Shown here: piece after piece, positions 60,692 through 64,000 of the stretch
Numbering within the stretch: the first letter of the stretch is position 1
Layout: each line of letters begins with the position of its first letter
Origin: Leptolyngbya boryana PCC 6306
GTDB taxonomy: Bacteria > Cyanobacteriota > Cyanobacteriia > Leptolyngbyales > Leptolyngbyaceae
DNA: 64,000 nucleotides
NCBI RefSeq assembly: GCF_000353285.1
Contig: NZ_KB731324.1
Location: 4,048,577 to 4,112,576, forward strand
Reading direction: 5' to 3'
Translations under genes and position numbers: made by a program
The notes under the pieces: model-generated
The model's input: the letters and a program-made list of their open reading frames with translations, nothing else
Told to the model about the DNA's origin: nothing
Database searches by the model: none

Positions 60692-62839
60692 ATGACTTGG
60701 GGGTATTTACAATTTAGTAACAACCTAATCATCATGCTACCAACGTTTTATTCTCTCTGGCATAGGCTGAAGGTATGTAATCTTAGCTTACTTATTATTA
60801 TTGCTATTGCTATCAGTTTAGTATCATACCCCTCAGCAGCTTGGGCTTGGAAGCCAACAACTCACGTCTATCTGGGCAAACAAGCACTGGATGATGCATT
60901 AGATGACGGCAAAGTTACAATTCCTCGCGTGGACTATAATAACGGGCAAGTGACTGGAGAAGTCGGAACTTACCAAGTTGATCCCACAATTCTTGCTGCT
61001 CTCCGGAGCAATGCACCTCAATACCGAGCTGGAATTTTGGGTCCTGATGCCTATCCCGATATTTTGACCGGACAGCAAGTGATCCACCCATCGGCTTCAG
61101 AGACAAAAATTGCAGGAGGACCTAATGCATGGTTAGCCTACTTATGGGGTCGAGCCAATACTGCAAATACTTCAGCAATCCGAGCATTTACAGTCGGCTA
61201 TCTCACTCATGCAGCAGGAGATATGTTCGGACATACCTTTGTGAATAATTTCTCAGGCGGCTCCTTTGCCATCACGCCGCCTGAGGGACCTGCTAATGCA
61301 GTAAAGCATATTGTCGTAGAGGGCTACACTGACAAACGAGTCGATGCCCGCGCAATGGATCGCAATTTTTTCAATGTCAGCATTGATGGAGTCAGCGATT
61401 TCATTTATCAAAACATGATCGACGCTCGACCAGGGACAGTTCTCGATGGTCAGTTGCTACGAGCCGGAGGAACAGGTACAGATCTGTCTGTACCTCGAAT
61501 TTATTCAACGCTGCGGGCTAATCTTCAGCGCGATATCAGTGCTTACTATGCCAAGAAGGCAGACTACGATCGCCGCGCCGACGCCTGCAAACCTCTGGAT
61601 TTTAGCTGTAGCCGAGTTGCGATCCTGGCTGAAAAAGGTACTTACGTTGCGACGAACGGAATTCAAGTCACGTACAAAGAAGCTTGGCGAGATGATATTG
61701 ATAGTGGTCTGAAAGCTTGGCCTGGGGTCAGCCATGAAGTTGCAAAAGCATTATTTTTTAATCCTTCGCGATCGGCAGATACGCAGCGAGCTGAAGCAGT
61801 GTTACAGAAATATGTCACTGATCATTTGCTCTCCATGTCGGGAGCGCCTGATTTTGTGGGTTTGACGGCTAATGCCATCAGCAGTATCGTCGATGCGATT
61901 ACACCAGACTTTCTCTTAGAACCGATCCGTAAACTGAAGGAAGATCTGCTGAATACAATGCTGAAATCTGCGATCGGGATGACCAAGCAAGAACTGAAGG
62001 AGTATCTCACAAGTCCAGACAAATACTTTGATCAGGTGTTAGGTCGTGGATCTGGAGAAAATACCAACTTGAAAAGCTTCAACGCCAATTACCTAAAAAT
62101 CAAGGATACAGGTTACACCAACCCGAGCGAATCCTTCAATGCCAATGTCGTTCCTGCGGCTTACAATACGATCGTGATGAGCAAACTCATCCTACTGGGT
62201 CAAAGCGAAGTGAATCGCCTACTCAGCGATTTGAAGAGTTCCGCGCGCCTTCAGCAACCTAATGTCATGCTCGGCTTTATTAGTACTTTGGATGGGGACA
62301 ATCAGTGGTCAAGCGGAATGGTCTTTGCCCAAGATTGCAATGCTTATCGTCAGATCTTTATGAAACAACCTGGTGAAAAAGGCGCTTGTGCTGGCAATGC
62401 ATCTGTAAATCCTCCGACTACACCTCAAAAGGTAAGCTTACGAGGAATCGTGCATCTGCAAAATATCGGTGATGTCCCATTTCAGAATGATGCTTTTGCG
62501 GGAACAAGAGGTGAATCACGACGCTTAGAAGGCTTCTCTCTGCAAATTTCTGATTCAATCCCGGGTCTGGGCATTGAGTATATGGCGCACATCCAGGATG
62601 TAGGAGATACACCTTGGGTAGGAAGTGGTCAATTCGTTGGAACAAGAGGCAAGTCTCAAAGGTTAGAAGGCTTTGCTATTCGGTTAACGGGTTCTGCCGC
62701 TGCAAACTATAACGTCAATTACTTCTGCCACTTACAGGATATTGGCGATACCCCTGTGCGATCGAATGGTCAATTTTGTGGCACGCGAGGTGAATCGCGC
62801 AGACTTGAGGGTTTACAAGTTTGGATACAAAAGAAGTAA
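60692..62839 (+). CDS. Secreted zinc-dependent phospholipase C-like protein with three ChW-like repeats
   Basis: 715 residues; ATG 60734 is an alternative start. The signal peptide ends SAAWA, so the mature protein should begin with Trp53, followed by His58 (WKPTTH), as in bacterial zinc phospholipases C, where the N-terminal Trp is a zinc ligand. Further ligands: GPDAYPD, and His173-x3-Asp177-x3-His181 (HAAGDMFGH). A helical middle region follows. The last ~135 residues hold three repeats of ~45 residues of the form H(L/I)Q(N/D)(I/V)GD..F.GTRG.S.RLEGF. They match the clostridial ChW repeat except that the IGW Trp is Asp. Substrate could be membrane lipid or a surface polymer. Confidence 0.8.
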   Translation: MTWGYLQFSNNLIIMLPTFYSLWHRLKVCNLSLLIIIAIAISLVSYPSAAWAWKPTTHVYLGKQALDDALDDGKVTIPRVDYNNGQVTGEVGTYQVDPTILAALRSNAPQYRAGILGPDAYPDILTGQQVIHPSASETKIAGGPNAWLAYLWGRANTANTSAIRAFTVGYLTHAAGDMFGHTFVNNFSGGSFAITPPEGPANAVKHIVVEGYTDKRVDARAMDRNFFNVSIDGVSDFIYQNMIDARPGTVLDGQLLRAGGTGTDLSVPRIYSTLRANLQRDISAYYAKKADYDRRADACKPLDFSCSRVAILAEKGTYVATNGIQVTYKEAWRDDIDSGLKAWPGVSHEVAKALFFNPSRSADTQRAEAVLQKYVTDHLLSMSGAPDFVGLTANAISSIVDAITPDFLLEPIRKLKEDLLNTMLKSAIGMTKQELKEYLTSPDKYFDQVLGRGSGENTNLKSFNANYLKIKDTGYTNPSESFNANVVPAAYNTIVMSKLILLGQSEVNRLLSDLKSSARLQQPNVMLGFISTLDGDNQWSSGMVFAQDCNAYRQIFMKQPGEKGACAGNASVNPPTTPQKVSLRGIVHLQNIGDVPFQNDAFAGTRGESRRLEGFSLQISDSIPGLGIEYMAHIQDVGDTPWVGSGQFVGTRGKSQRLEGFAIRLTGSAAANYNVNYFCHLQDIGDTPVRSNGQFCGTRGESRRLEGLQVWIQKK

Positions 62840-62992
62840 AACGTTCCTGATTCCGTTATCACTTGCGATTTTCATCTTGACCGCGTGACATTAGAGTTTG
62901 CGAGTCATATGTTTGTGGGTCAAAAAGAGCAAATTGATAACTTGCAAACAACTACACTCTTCTACTTTCAAAGCAACTCTCCTATCGCCAAA

Positions 62993-63040
62993 TTGTTGCC
63001 CGACTGCAAATGGTTTTCTACCTGCAATCGGGCAACAATT
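62993..63040 (-). terminator. Hairpin terminator between the phospholipase-like and PstS-like genes
   Basis: 16-bp stem with one mismatch (62993-63008 with 63023-63038), adjacent to the minus-strand stop codon. T runs are short on both sides (plus TTTT, minus TTT), so it may work for both convergent genes. Confidence 0.7.
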
Positions 63041-64000
63041 TTAATCTTGTAATGGCACTAGACCCGTTTGAGCAAGTAATTTCTGTCCTTCTTGAGTCTT
63101 CAGAATTTCCGCAAATTTTGCGCCTATCTTTGATCGATCGTTGTCTTTCGAGTAAATCACCACGATTGGATAAGTCAGCGGATACTGTTGCGATCGCATC
63201 ACTTCGCGATTTGCCGAATAGCTTCCCTTTTGATTGCACAAATCCGTACTTGGACGAATTGGCTCTTGAGGAAGCTTGAGCAATTGGATCGCTTTGTGCT
63301 CTTTGGTTTGAATAGCTAAAGGATAAACCGCACATTGTCCAAATACTTTACTCAAAGGCGCAAATCCAATTCCTCCAGTTCTGCCTTCCTCAAAATCCCG
63401 GAGAATCGATCGCAACATTGGAAAATGCGACTGTTGAGTTACGCCTTGACCCGAAATTGCGTCTTGGCTCGGAAGTTTTTTACCTTGCAACACTCGATTT
63501 TCAAAAAGCTGAACGGCTTCTACATCGGTTGGAGCATAGAGTTTAATCGGTAAGGCAGATCCGCCAAGCTCCTGCCAGTTACTCACTCTCGCTTGATAAA
63601 TCTGTTTTAACTGATCAAGATGAAGCTGCCCGTTTAATTGACTGGGTAGTCCTTGCTGACGTTCAACATAGCTAAAAGCAACGACGACCGCTAATCCGTC
63701 ATAAGCGATCGCTTGATACTCTAAGTCTGCGGATTGGTTCGGAGGAAGAGGCGCGATCGCAAAATCTACTGTTCTTGCCTGAACTTTTTGAACTGCTTGA
63801 TCGATCGAATCGGATAGCTCTAATGCTAATTGCAATTTAGGTTGAGCAGCTTTTAATTTTGCTTCTAGCGTTTGACCCTGCTCAATCAGATCAGGCTGTT
63901 GCAGGACATAGCTCCAAGTTCCATTTTTGACTGCGGTATATTTGAACTGTCCTTGTGGGATGCTAACCGCATTGATACAGCAAGGAGCAGGCGCTTCAGG
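63041..64000 (-). CDS. PstS-like phosphate ABC transporter substrate-binding protein, partial
   Basis: 320 codons, open to the window edge, so the 5' end is missing; the TTG at 63835 is only an internal codon. Reads as a type 2 periplasmic binding protein: VSIPQGQFKYTAVKNGTW at the visible start, DFAIAPLPPNQSAD, LNGQLHLDQLKQIYQARVSN (typical PstS-like) and EGRTGGIGFAPLSKV, ending GQKLLAQTGLVPLQD. Likely binds phosphate or a similar oxyanion outside the cytoplasm. Confidence 0.85.
   Translation of the reverse strand, partial: PEAPAPCCINAVSIPQGQFKYTAVKNGTWSYVLQQPDLIEQGQTLEAKLKAAQPKLQLALELSDSIDQAVQKVQARTVDFAIAPLPPNQSADLEYQAIAYDGLAVVVAFSYVERQQGLPSQLNGQLHLDQLKQIYQARVSNWQELGGSALPIKLYAPTDVEAVQLFENRVLQGKKLPSQDAISGQGVTQQSHFPMLRSILRDFEEGRTGGIGFAPLSKVFGQCAVYPLAIQTKEHKAIQLLKLPQEPIRPSTDLCNQKGSYSANREVMRSQQYPLTYPIVVIYSKDNDRSKIGAKFAEILKTQEGQKLLAQTGLVPLQD

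Noticed and set aside
62908-63054. Short plus ORF of about 48 codons after the phospholipase-like gene
   Set aside because: Runs through the terminator hairpin and has no coding character or ribosome site.
1-64000. tRNA/rRNA genes, CRISPR arrays, insertion sequences
   Set aside because: Gene-free gaps were read for T-arm GTTCGA-type motifs, regular repeat-spacer patterns and transposase-like frames; none was convincing.

Overview
The window is a piece of a cyanobacterial chromosome. The signs are: dense HIP1 palindromes (GCGATCGC) throughout; ycf3 (photosystem I assembly); a ferrochelatase with a C-terminal chlorophyll-binding (CAB/Hlip) segment; cyanobacterial-type PilMNOQ with an AMIN-domain secretin; gas vesicle genes; DUF2301, DUF3598 and Uma2/DUF820 proteins; and a dnaN-linked origin with TTTTCCACA boxes. 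Gene style suggests a filamentous, Leptolyngbya-like organism, but that is only an impression. The strain cannot be named from the sequence.

Layout. 1-675: 3' end of a B12-dependent ribonucleotide reductase. 969-6409 (minus): pilM-pilN-pilO-pilQ, the type IV pilus alignment complex and secretin. 6980-9808 (minus): a tandem PTPS/QueD-like protein that seems to lack a normal start codon, and a tandem ArsA/Get3-type ATPase. 9946-16475 (plus): a double AAA+ ATPase and a compact gas vesicle cluster gvpA-C-N-J-K-F-G. A strong terminator follows gvpA, and GvpC and GvpN end in the same small winged-helix-like domain. 16505-23001: DUF2301 membrane protein, dprA, a receiver-histidine kinase, hemH, a tyrosine recombinase and a methyltransferase. 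23177-25656 (minus): ABC ATPase and DevC/FtsX-type permease. 25795-26122: candidate chromosomal origin (oriC) directly before dnaN. 26157-32302: dnaN, a possibly frameshifted ORF, ycf3, gatC, a PRK-like kinase, folate cyclo-ligase and an ATP-grasp protein. 32461-33187: a HEPN/MNT toxin-antitoxin pair. 33343-36349: a secreted Cys-repeat protein and tex.

36625-48059 is the main accessory locus: a small nonribosomal peptide synthetase line. It has an acyl-activating loading module (ligase-PCP), C-A-PCP, and C-A-PCP-TE, followed by a haem-oxygenase-like diiron enzyme and an NPPY-type methyltransferase. The TE carries Cys instead of Ser in its nucleophile motif. A likely product is a short acyl-dipeptide, further oxidised and/or methylated. 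I do not recognise the locus as a known compound's cluster.

48137-64000: envelope and housekeeping genes. These are a barrel-like outer membrane protein, an FHA-PrsW membrane protease, def, ftsX, DUF3598, Uma2, aat, rpsN, nth, rseP, a secreted pentapeptide-repeat protein, a secreted TPR protein, a secreted zinc-phospholipase-C-like enzyme with three ChW-like repeats, and part of a PstS-like phosphate-binding protein. I saw no tRNA, rRNA, CRISPR array or insertion sequence.
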